Below the pieces are notes generated by a model. It had not been told where the DNA came from, did not search any database, and was given only the letters and a program-made list of their open reading frames with translations. From NCBI GenBank assembly GCA_021795255.1, contig JAJYPQ010000024.1, positions 1 through 20,799 on the forward strand: 20,799 bases of DNA. Direction: 5' to 3'. The stretch is from Pseudomonadota bacterium. GTDB lineage: Bacteria; Pseudomonadota; Gammaproteobacteria; Acidiferrobacterales; Acidiferrobacteraceae. This document shows positions 8,905-16,010 of this stretch, piece by piece. The position numbers and the translations under genes were made by a program. Numbering within the stretch: the first letter of the stretch is position 1; the number at the start of each line of letters is the position of its first letter.

Positions 8905-9242
8905 TACTCCACCTCCATTTCCTTGATGGAAAGCTCGCGTCCGCCCGTCATATGCAGCTTGGCCCCGCACTGAAGACATGAGCCGGAAGGAGGCAGCATA
9001 AGCTCTTGCGCGCCACACAGCGGGCAGCGAGCGAAAACCTTTGATGGAAGGATCTTTAATTCCGCCCCCTCGGCCACGGTACCCTGGCTTACAACCTGAA
9101 AACCAAACCGTAGGGCCTCGACCTCCACTCCGGCCAGGGCTCCGACCTCGAGGCTTACGCTATGCACGCGACAAAAGTGCTCGACGGTAGCTTGCTCCTC
9201 TATGATCGCTACCAGACTCTCGCACAATGCCATTTCGTGCAT
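8904..9242 (-). CDS. hypA: HypA, nickel metallochaperone
   Basis: A 112-residue protein of standard length. MHEMALCESL has the N-terminal Met-His-Glu nickel site (His2), and the zinc-binding cysteines are Cys73/76 (CPLC) and Cys89/92 (CLQC). It hands nickel to HypB or the large subunit. It begins 22 bases after the uptake hydrogenase large-subunit stop, behind a GGGGGA ribosome-binding site. This junction marks the switch from structural to maturation genes without any obvious terminator or promoter between them. Confidence 0.97.
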   Translation of the reverse strand: MHEMALCESLVAIIEEQATVEHFCRVHSVSLEVGALAGVEVEALRFGFQVVSQGTVAEGAELKILPSKVFARCPLCGAQELMLPPSGSCLQCGAKLHMTGGRELSIKEMEVE

Positions 9243-9264
9243 GGTCTGTCCCCCACTTTTGCGG

Positions 9265-11007
9265 TTACACTACTTTGACCTGAAGCATTTCCTCACCGCT
9301 CGGGTCGACCATGTGCACGGCGCAGGCAATGCAAGGATCGAAACTATGTATCGTGCGCAGGATCTCGAGCGGCTGATCGGCGACCGCTAGCTTTAGCCCA
9401 CGCAGTGAGGCCTCATACGGCCCTTCCTGCCCGGCCGCGTCCCGCGGTCCCGCATTCCAGGTGCTCGGCACCACGGCCTGGTAGTTTTCGACTAGCCCTT
9501 CGTGGATCACAAGCCAGTGTGCAAGCGATCCACGAGGGGCCTCGGTAAAGCCCACCCCTTGAGCGTGCGGCGGCCATGTGTGGGGTTCCCAAAGGGCGTT
9601 ATTGAAGGTCTTTAAGTTGCCCGTGCGAATGTTGCCGATGAGCTCTTGGTACCACCCTTCCATAGCGTCGGCGATCCATTTTGTTTCAAGCGTGCGTGCG
9701 GCGGTGCGGCCCATGGTCGAAAAAAGCGCTGTTGGCGGGATATCGAGCTTTTTGAGCGCCAGGCCCACAAGTTCGCGCACCTTCTCGTCGCCTTTAGCAT
9801 ATGCCACGAGAACGCGTGCGAGCGGCCCGACTTCCATGGCCCTCCCCTTCCAGCGCGGCGACTTGATCCATGAGTAGCTCGCGTCCATGTCAAGGGTTTC
9901 AAATGGTGGCTTTGGCCCCGTGTACTTTAGGTGAGTCTGGCCGACAAATGGGTGCAAGCCGCTCTTTTTTCCGGTCGTGTAGCTGTACCAGGAGTGTGCT
10001 ACGAACTCCTGTACCTGTTGTCGGTCGCGCAAGTCAACCTCTTCGACATGCGACAGATCCCGATTGACGATCGCCCCTCTGGGAATCATGAAGGTGTCGA
10101 TGTCCGCCATCGACTTTTGCGGAAATTCGCCATAGGAAAGAAAGTTTCCGACACCTTCTCCGTTGCGGAACCAATCCTTGTAGAAGCCCGCAATCGCTAA
10201 GGTGTCTGGCAGGTAGACCTGGTCGACAAAGCGTCTTAGTTCGCCGATTACTCCATGGACGATATCGAGGCCCGTAATATTGACGGCGGTCGCCCCTGCG
10301 CCCTTTATATCCGGTCCGACGCTGATAGCCGTAGGCGCCCCGCCGACTACGAAATTTGGGTGAGGATTCTTTCCGCCGAAAATCGCGTGGAGCTTTGCCA
10401 CCTCACGCTGCCACGCCAACGCGTCGAGATAGTGCGCAACGGCCATCAGATTGGCCTCCGGCGGTAGGCGGTACCCCGGGTTACCCCAGTAGCCATTGGC
10501 AAATATGCCAAGCTGGCCCGAATCGACGAAGCGCGTGAGCTTCTTTTTGACATCGGAGAAATACCCAGGCGATGAGCGCGGATAATCGCTGATTGACTGT
10601 GCCAGAGCCGAGGCCTTGGCGGGATCCGCCTTCAGGGCCGACACCACATCAACCCAATCGAGGGCATGAAGGTGATAGAAATGCATGACATGGTCTTGAA
10701 CGAACTGGGCCCCGATCATGAGATTGCGAATGATCTCAGCGTTGCGAGGAATCGGATAATGCAGGGCGTCCTCGACTGCACGCACCGAGGCGATACCGTG
10801 CACCAACGTGCAGACGCCGCATATGCGTTGTGCGAAGGCCCACGCATCGCGTGGGTCCCGCCCGCGCAGGATGATTTCCACACCGCGGACCATCGTTCCC
10901 GAGCTCGACGCCCTGGTTATGGCTCCGGAGCCGTCCATGTCCGCCTGAATCCGCAGATGTCCCTCGATGCGCGTGACCGGATCTACCGTTATTGTTCTTT
11001 TTGCCAT
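9265..11007 (-). CDS. hynL: Group 1 (1e, Isp-type) [NiFe] uptake hydrogenase large subunit precursor
   Basis: A 580-residue catalytic subunit. The L1 motif RICGVCTLVH (61-70) and the L2 motif DPCIACAVH (557-565) supply the four cysteines (63, 66, 559, 562) that bind Ni-Fe. Fifteen residues follow His565, the usual site of endoproteolytic removal of the C-terminal peptide, so the gene encodes an uncleaved precursor. RIEGHLRI near the N-terminus is typical of group 1. It has no signal peptide; export is expected by piggy-back on the Tat-bearing small subunit. The gene follows isp2 after 11 bases, GAGG preceding its ATG. The placement small subunit-isp1-isp2-large subunit assigns it to group 1e. 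The symbol follows the naming used for such operons. Confidence 0.96.
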   Translation of the reverse strand: MAKRTITVDPVTRIEGHLRIQADMDGSGAITRASSSGTMVRGVEIILRGRDPRDAWAFAQRICGVCTLVHGIASVRAVEDALHYPIPRNAEIIRNLMIGAQFVQDHVMHFYHLHALDWVDVVSALKADPAKASALAQSISDYPRSSPGYFSDVKKKLTRFVDSGQLGIFANGYWGNPGYRLPPEANLMAVAHYLDALAWQREVAKLHAIFGGKNPHPNFVVGGAPTAISVGPDIKGAGATAVNITGLDIVHGVIGELRRFVDQVYLPDTLAIAGFYKDWFRNGEGVGNFLSYGEFPQKSMADIDTFMIPRGAIVNRDLSHVEEVDLRDRQQVQEFVAHSWYSYTTGKKSGLHPFVGQTHLKYTGPKPPFETLDMDASYSWIKSPRWKGRAMEVGPLARVLVAYAKGDEKVRELVGLALKKLDIPPTALFSTMGRTAARTLETKWIADAMEGWYQELIGNIRTGNLKTFNNALWEPHTWPPHAQGVGFTEAPRGSLAHWLVIHEGLVENYQAVVPSTWNAGPRDAAGQEGPYEASLRGLKLAVADQPLEILRTIHSFDPCIACAVHMVDPSGEEMLQVKVV

Positions 11008-11018
11008 TAGGGGGCCTC

Positions 11019-12356
11019 TTAGTGCGTTTCGGCAAGATTGTTGGCGACGATTTCGAGCAGGCTCTGCGCCGTCTTGTCCCAGTGAAAATGCGCCTGTCCA
11101 TCATCGAAAGTCAGGCGACAATTGGAGCAGCTGGACACCAAAACGTCCGCGCCGGTCTCCTCCACTTGCTGCATCTTCAGATGGAAGACGCGGTACCTAA
11201 GAGGGTCGGCATGATGAACGGTGATGACGCCGCCGCCACCGCCACAGCACCAGTTGAGGCCAGGCGTCCGGCTCATTTCGCGCAAATCCGCGCCTAGGGC
11301 CCTAAAGATTTCGCGCGGCGCCCCCGACACCCCGCCGCGGCGGGCTACCTGGCATGGGTCATGGAACGTCATCGACCGGGGGTCGGTTTTCAGGGTGAGC
11401 CGCCCGGCGCGAATCTCTTGTGCCAGAAACTCGGAGATGTGCAAAACGCGAAATGGCAAGGCCTTTCCGTAGACGTTCGCGCCCACCCATCGCAAAGCTT
11501 GATAGGCGTGCCCACATTCCGGAAGGATGACCACCTTGGCGTTCACGGCGATCGCGGCGTTAATGAGCCGCATAGTGGCATCACGCTGTCCTTTCCGATC
11601 GCCCGCCAGCAGGCCGAAATTGGTGGCCTCGTAGCCGTCGCTACGGAAGGTCCACGATGCGCCTACATGCCGCATGACCTTTGCGATCGCGGCCAGCGAT
11701 GTCGGATACTTCATGATCTCCACCGACGACACTGTCACCAACACGTCAGCCCGGTCGCGATCGAGCGGGATCTCCACGCTGTGCTCGTCAGACACCCAGG
11801 CAATACGTTCCTTCAGGACCTCCTTGGTCGCGCCCAAAGGGCTCCCTTCCCGGTTTGCGCGATCTGTGGGCTCCCACAGATCGCGCGGCACAAGGCCTGC
11901 CGCCTGCATGCCGTGTCGGGCGGCGAGCACAAGCGAAGGGATGTCTATGCCCATTGGACATACGAGCGCGCAGCGGCCGCACATGGTGCAGGAGTCGTAT
12001 ATTAACTCCTGCCAGCTTTCGAGTTCGGCGAGGGTGACGGCCTTCTTCAGGCCCAGCAGCCGGTAGAAAAAAGAAAACGGCCCCACGTGCCGCTTATATG
12101 CTTTCTTCAAAGGCTCGATCTTCCAGATGGGCGTGTATTTGGGGTCGCCCGTCTGCACATAATAGTGGCAAGCCTCGGCGCACTGCCCACAATGGACGCA
12201 GGCCTCAAGGTAGAGAGCCGCGGTCGCGCCAAGATCCTGAAGAAACGACGTCATTGCGTACTCAAGGCGTTTGGCGTCAGGGAACGTGCCCTGCCTGCCC
12301 GCTGAAGGTTCCAGCTTGCCCGGACCCGTCGCCGTATCGATAGTGGTCGCGCTCAT
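11019..12356 (-). CDS. isp2: Isp2, HdrD-like iron-sulfur electron-transfer protein
   Basis: A 445-residue, probably cytoplasmic membrane-associated Fe-S protein. It has two 4Fe-4S motifs (Cys53/56/59/63 and Cys123/126/129/133). A C-terminal CCG domain follows, with Cys335, Cys370-Cys371 (CCGGGGG) and Cys410/413, as in HdrD/GlpC-type proteins. A first CCG-like half is reduced to a lone CGH at 281-283. Isp2 is thought to take electrons from Isp1 toward a soluble or thiol/disulfide acceptor, or to pass them to quinone; the acceptor is not established. The ATG at 12356 forms ATGA with the isp1 stop; 69 upstream in-frame codons are a shadow of isp1. Both neighbours are hydrogenase subunit partners. 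Confidence 0.93.
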   Translation of the reverse strand: MSATTIDTATGPGKLEPSAGRQGTFPDAKRLEYAMTSFLQDLGATAALYLEACVHCGQCAEACHYYVQTGDPKYTPIWKIEPLKKAYKRHVGPFSFFYRLLGLKKAVTLAELESWQELIYDSCTMCGRCALVCPMGIDIPSLVLAARHGMQAAGLVPRDLWEPTDRANREGSPLGATKEVLKERIAWVSDEHSVEIPLDRDRADVLVTVSSVEIMKYPTSLAAIAKVMRHVGASWTFRSDGYEATNFGLLAGDRKGQRDATMRLINAAIAVNAKVVILPECGHAYQALRWVGANVYGKALPFRVLHISEFLAQEIRAGRLTLKTDPRSMTFHDPCQVARRGGVSGAPREIFRALGADLREMSRTPGLNWCCGGGGGVITVHHADPLRYRVFHLKMQQVEETGADVLVSSCSNCRLTFDDGQAHFHWDKTAQSLLEIVANNLAETH

Positions 12357-13015
12357 ACCGGTGCTCCCCGCCGTCCATAGGCGGCCCCCGTCGTGCCTCG
12401 CGAAAAGACAAGCAGAATGACGTGCATAAGCTTTCCAAACGGCAGCCAAACAAAAAGGATATCCGCGGAAAAAATATGTAGGCCGAGCATCAGCTGGAAA
12501 TCGGCGCCGATGCCGTAGTAAGCCATAAGGCCCGTCACAAGTGGTGCGAAGGTCACGAGCCACGTAAAGTAGTCATCGAAATTAGAGAGCTGCCTCAGCA
12601 CCGGAGAACTCAGCCTGTGGCCAAGAAGCGCAAGCAAAGAAGCCGCCGAGACGCCCGCCGCAAAAGCGATGATCCCGCCCGGCAGGCCAGGCCAGCGCAG
12701 ACCGAAAAGGTTGCGGATGAGAAGGATATGAGGGGCATACCCTAAAAACGCCACGGCATAGCCGATATGAAACAGATATCCCACGATATCCCACTCGAGC
12801 ACACGTTCCCTGAATTCCGCGCGGGGCCAGGATCGCGAAAGGATAATGCGCAACCCGCGCAGTCCTGAAAACCGTGATCGCGGCTCAGAGCGATCCACGG
12901 AGCGTGCTAGGGCGAATATCCCCGCAAGCCGCCACGCGATGCCAAACGTCATGATGGCAAGCGCCGCTTCGAAGGCGGGACCACGGGCAAAATCTAGCAA
13001 GCTTGCTCCGTTCAT
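12353..13015 (-). CDS. isp1: Isp1, NarI/DsrM-like membrane cytochrome b subunit
   Basis: A 220-residue integral membrane protein with about five hydrophobic spans (roughly 14-35, 76-102, 112-132, 148-168 and 174-203). Histidines suited to haem b ligation lie in spans: His83 and His96 (LFHIGYAVAFLGYAPH), and His180 and His198 (the FGKLMH motif resembles NarI/DsrM). It should take electrons from the periplasmic small subunit and deliver them to quinone or Isp2. The start at 13015 has a GAGGGAT ribosome-binding site and lies nine bases after the small-subunit stop. It overlaps isp2 by four bases. It is not the HyaC/HupC type of cytochrome b found in group 1d operons. Confidence 0.9.
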   Translation of the reverse strand: MNGASLLDFARGPAFEAALAIMTFGIAWRLAGIFALARSVDRSEPRSRFSGLRGLRIILSRSWPRAEFRERVLEWDIVGYLFHIGYAVAFLGYAPHILLIRNLFGLRWPGLPGGIIAFAAGVSAASLLALLGHRLSSPVLRQLSNFDDYFTWLVTFAPLVTGLMAYYGIGADFQLMLGLHIFSADILFVWLPFGKLMHVILLVFSRGTTGAAYGRRGAPV

Positions 13016-13024
13016 GGCTATCCC

Positions 13025-14131
13025 TCACAATTTAGTATCATCCTTGCCTTTATCGCCAGACTTTTTGTCGCCCGAGCCGCTTTTGGGCACACGCTTTTGC
13101 CTGGACCGACTTACCGCCGCTTTGCCAACGCCCGCCACAACGCCGAGGGCCGCGGCGCCCCCAAGCACATGCTCGCGCGACCAGTGCCCTGTCGGAGTCG
13201 ACAAAGACTGGTAGAATCCACCTTTGTCCCAGAAATTCGGCTCCGAGCAGCCAAGGCATGGATGCCCCGACTCGATCGGGTAGCTCGTCCCGTTGATCCA
13301 TTTCATCGTCGCACAGGCATTGCGCGTAATCGGACCCTTACACCCGAGCTCGAATAGACACCACCCCTGACGCGCCCCTTCGTCATCAAACGTCTTGGCA
13401 AACATGCCGCGATCGTAGAATGGCCGCCGGTAGCACCGGTCATGAATGGTGTTGGCGTAGAAACTTTCAGGGCGCCTAAGCGAGTCGAGCGCCGGTGCGC
13501 CGAACGTCGTGTAATACATAATGACTCCGGTAATGACTTCGGCGATCGGCGGACAGCCTGGCACATTAATGACCCGCTCCTCGCCCACGATGTCAGATAC
13601 CGGCACAGCGCCCGTCGGGTTAGGCGCCGCATACGGCAGCCCACCGAATGCGGCGCAGGTCCCGACCGCCACCACGGCGGCGGCCCCGCTTGCCGCATGC
13701 CGCAGATCACTCACCGCACTGCGCCCACCTACCGTGCAGTACGCGCCATTCTCGGGCATCGGCACGGACCCATCCACGATAAGGATGTACTTGCCCCAGG
13801 CGTCTTTCATCGCGGTATCCCGGGCGCGCTCGGCGGCCCGCCCCGCGGCGGCCTGCAGGGTGTCGTTGTAGGCAAGAGAAATATCGTTGAATATAAGCGC
13901 CGCCAAACCCGGTGAAAACGATCGCGTTAAACTTTCAAGGCAGCCCGTGCATTCCTGAAACGAAAGATAGATAACGGTAGGCCGCGGCTTATATTCTAGG
14001 CGGCGCGCCATTTCCGCCGCGTCGACCGGCGACAGCGCGAGCGTGGAAGCGACTGTTGCGCACAATTGAAGAAACGCCCTGCGCGTGAAGCCATGCCGCC
14101 CCAAAACATCCAGTATGGTCTCTTCTGTCAC
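13025..14131 (-). CDS. hynS: Group 1e [NiFe] hydrogenase small subunit, Tat-exported
   Basis: A 368-residue Fe-S subunit. The Tat signal FTRRAFLQLCA (15-25) with a hydrophobic stretch predicts folded export together with the large subunit. Cluster ligands visible: proximal Cys61, Cys64, Cys159, Cys193; distal His230, Cys233, Cys258, Cys264; medial Cys273, Cys292, Cys295 with Pro291 nearby. The proximal motif is ECTGCLES and the next loop is GTCAAFGG, so the two extra cysteines of O2-tolerant 4Fe-3S enzymes are absent. A weakly hydrophobic Gly/Ala/Val stretch (323-341) is followed by a charged Lys/Asp/Gly tail. The GTG at 14131 was chosen for its AAGGAGG site five bases away; the frame extends 30 codons upstream, over the preceding gene. 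Isp1 follows after nine bases. Confidence 0.95.
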   Translation of the reverse strand: MTEETILDVLGRHGFTRRAFLQLCATVASTLALSPVDAAEMARRLEYKPRPTVIYLSFQECTGCLESLTRSFSPGLAALIFNDISLAYNDTLQAAAGRAAERARDTAMKDAWGKYILIVDGSVPMPENGAYCTVGGRSAVSDLRHAASGAAAVVAVGTCAAFGGLPYAAPNPTGAVPVSDIVGEERVINVPGCPPIAEVITGVIMYYTTFGAPALDSLRRPESFYANTIHDRCYRRPFYDRGMFAKTFDDEGARQGWCLFELGCKGPITRNACATMKWINGTSYPIESGHPCLGCSEPNFWDKGGFYQSLSTPTGHWSREHVLGGAAALGVVAGVGKAAVSRSRQKRVPKSGSGDKKSGDKGKDDTKL

Positions 14132-14136
14132 GCGTC

Positions 14137-14143
14137 CCTCCTT
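14137..14143 (-). promoter_or_regulatory. Strong ribosome-binding site fixing the GTG start of the small subunit
   Basis: AAGGAGG on the minus strand lies five bases upstream of GTG at 14131 and partly within the 13-base gap after the HupH-like gene. No ATG in that frame nearby has a comparable site, and the Tat signal then begins about 12 residues in, as expected. This settles the start as GTG rather than the in-frame ATG at 14221. Confidence 0.8.
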
Positions 14144-14144
14144 T

Positions 14145-14546
14145 CTATGCCTCCAAAAAACGCTCCGCGCTTCGCTTAATGTCCATTTTTTGCGCCCGAA
14201 CGATGTCTGGCACATCTCCAATCTCGATTCGCTCGCTGCTTACCGTCTCGTTGGAATCGTAATGACGCACCCGCCATACGCCCGCATAACAAGTTTCTTC
14301 AATGCGTGTGTGAAGCAAGGAATCGATTTCTATCGTCACCTCGCCACGCCCAAGATGTTCATCCAGTCGACGCCTGTCCGGCTCCGATAGCGGCATAGCC
14401 GAAATATCGATAACATGCGCCCGACGATCTTTGGCATAACGCGCTAGTGCCGCCCCAATTTCCCGAATTAAGGCCTCTACCACCGTGGCCTCAGGGATTG
14501 CCGCGGAGGCTAGAAAAATGGGAATGACCCGATCACATTTGCGCAT
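14145..14546 (-). CDS. Stand-alone HupH C-terminal-domain hydrogenase expression protein
   Basis: A 133-residue soluble protein. Residues about 62-117 match the HupH/HyaF C-terminal domain: HLGRGEV, a short strand, RIEETCYAGVWRVRHYD (81-97) and IEIGDVPDIV. Full HupH/HyaF proteins are about twice as long; here the N-terminal half is replaced by about 60 residues I cannot place (VIPIFLASAAIPEATVVEAL). HupH/HyaF assist maturation of the small subunit of exported hydrogenases, and the position just upstream of the small-subunit gene fits that. It overlaps the protease gene upstream by 14 bases, so its start is well constrained. The small size looks like a natural short form, not a broken gene, since both ends are clean. 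Confidence 0.8.
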   Translation of the reverse strand: MRKCDRVIPIFLASAAIPEATVVEALIREIGAALARYAKDRRAHVIDISAMPLSEPDRRRLDEHLGRGEVTIEIDSLLHTRIEETCYAGVWRVRHYDSNETVSSERIEIGDVPDIVRAQKMDIKRSAERFLEA

Positions 14547-15057
14547 CGCGCCACCTTATGAAAACCTGCCCCACTAGCTCCGCTACACGCGGCAACGCAG
14601 CCTTCACGACCGGACTGAGCGCATCGCCCCAGGTCAGATATTGTGGCAAAACACCGATTAGTGCCCGTCGCGGCGGCAGGCCATCGCGTAGACGCGCCAT
14701 ATCCAGTACTTCGGAAAGGCTGACTTCGTGGACGCTGCCGACAAGCGGCCGCGCGAGCAATCGGTCCATGTCGGCGCCCTCGAAGACGCGGACGTCGCCC
14801 GCATCGCCGTCAAGGCGAACCGCGTCAAGAACGATCAGGGCGCTTGATGTTTCAATGAGTTCGAGGAGAGAAAAGCTAATGGTGCCACCATCGACAAGTT
14901 CCACCGCATCAGCGAACTGCGAATTTTGACGGAGATGCCGCACGGCGTGAACGCCTACACCGTCGTCGCTTTGAAGAATATTTCCGAGCCCAAGGACCAC
15001 CACGCGGCCTTCTGGTGGCATGTCCCACACAGTCCCTTGGGCACTGTTGCTTTCCAT
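14533..15057 (-). CDS. hynD: Hydrogenase maturation endopeptidase (HyaD/HupD/HynD, M52 family)
   Basis: A 174-residue nickel-dependent protease. VVVLGLGNILQSDDGVGVHA (19-38) is the family signature; the expected metal ligands are Asp31 (first Asp of DDG), Asp78 (VLDAVR) and His110 (SVHEVS). It should cut the C-terminal 15 residues from the group 1 large subunit once nickel is in. The ATG at 15057 was chosen for its GGGAG site six bases upstream; the frame is open 18 codons further up, without a better site. As the first gene of the uptake operon it is unusual in preceding, not following, the structural genes. Similarity to HyaD/HupD rather than HoxW supports pairing with the exported enzyme. 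Confidence 0.93.
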   Translation of the reverse strand: MESNSAQGTVWDMPPEGRVVVLGLGNILQSDDGVGVHAVRHLRQNSQFADAVELVDGGTISFSLLELIETSSALIVLDAVRLDGDAGDVRVFEGADMDRLLARPLVGSVHEVSLSEVLDMARLRDGLPPRRALIGVLPQYLTWGDALSPVVKAALPRVAELVGQVFIRWRDAQM

Positions 15058-15171
15058 AGAAAGCTCCCTTTTCCGACTACAGACGCCGGAAAACCGTTCT
15101 ACGAAAACCACCTTTTCTTTTTCTGGCCCAACTCGTATAGCAGGCTACGCTTGGGACTTTACAATGCGTAT

Positions 15172-15212
15172 AGTATAACTCTAATGCTTACCTCTTTTAT
15201 GCCTTTTGTCAA
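15172..15212 (-). promoter_or_regulatory. Candidate sigma-70-like promoter elements for the uptake operon
   Basis: On the minus strand there is a perfect TTGACA (15207-15212) and, downstream, a good TATACT (15172-15177), but they are 29 bases apart and so are not a matched pair. TTGACA with the poorer AAGCAT (15184-15189) has the ideal 17-base spacing. Either way, transcription would start roughly 100-120 bases before the protease ATG at 15057. No sigma-54 GG-N10-GC signature was found here. Low confidence, because the whole stretch is A+T-rich. Confidence 0.3.
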
Positions 15213-15671
15213 ATTTTGATAGCGACATTCTTTATTAGTTTTTGCTTCAACGCTGTCACGCACGCACAGCATCACCGAGCGCGCTTTTCTGGGATTTTAT
15301 TTTGTCGTCCTTTCAGTCGAATTCGAAAATAAGCTTGAGCCGTGTAAGCTTGTTAAAAATGTGGTTCACCATTATTTTTATTTTTTGCTACTCGAAACAA
15401 TACGGTACGCTCATGGATCGTTTGGTTTTAAATGACCTTAGAAATAAAAACCGGTTGAGCCGACACATTTACGCCATTGTCTTCGTGGGCTTTGGGCGCG
15501 GGCGTTACACCGTCATGCACCGAGCATTAAGGAACATGCCGGCCGAACTCGCCGAGGTAGATTTTTACGGATGCTGGTTTTCTTTTAGTAGGTCAATGCG
15601 GGGACTTTTCAAGTCTTTCGGCGCAGATAAACATCACGCACAGTTTGGCGCGCGGTGACGAATAGGGGCGC

Positions 15672-15705
15672 AAAAAGCCTCGCGCATTCTTAACTAGGCG
15701 TTTTT
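15672..15705. terminator. Two-way terminator-like hairpin
   Basis: AAAAAGCCT (15672-15680) pairs with AGGCGTTTTT (15696-15705) except for one bulged G, around a 15-base loop. On either strand the structure has an A-run before it and a T-run after it, the pattern of a bidirectional intrinsic terminator. For the minus strand it lies about 450 bases after the group 3b operon ends, before the uptake operon begins. For the plus strand it comes 13 bases after the weak ORF ending at 15658. The GC part of the stem is only four pairs, so strength would be modest. Confidence 0.4.
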
Positions 15706-16010
15706 ACCTGCACGTTTCTGCCAATCCATCGTGTTTCATCAAGGCTTTCCCGCGAACGTCCGCGTATGTTTGCTAGACCGAAGGCACCGCGACCTAACAG
15801 AAGGCGATGCAAGACATTAAGCGCCGACTTTCCCATTGCGCAATATTTTTTACACTTATGTGCGTGGTGGTCATACTTTTACGATTGAGCTACGGCGCAA
15901 TGATTGTCAGCGCTTAGGTGTTTTGATGGCTGTAGATTATGGATCTTTTGGCTTCGTGTGCCAGGCCGGCGGTTTTTCATCCATCTTGAACAAGTGTTCT
16001 GGGCTTTTCT

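Noticed and set aside
13025..14131. O2-tolerant group 1d hydrogenase
   Set aside because: The extra proximal-cluster cysteines are missing and the membrane partner is isp1/isp2 and not a HyaC/HupC cytochrome.
15058..15250. Sigma-54 promoter for the uptake operon
   Set aside because: No GG-N10-GC element with the right flanks was found on the minus strand, although hydrogenase operons in other bacteria often have one.
15331..15352. AAGCTTG direct repeat as an operator
   Set aside because: Two seven-base copies in A+T-rich DNA can arise by chance; no third copy or symmetry supports a regulator site.
15242..15658. Plus-strand open frame of 138 codons as a real gene
   Set aside because: It starts with TTG, has no ribosome-binding site, an A+T-rich irregular composition and no clear family match; kept only as a possible relic.
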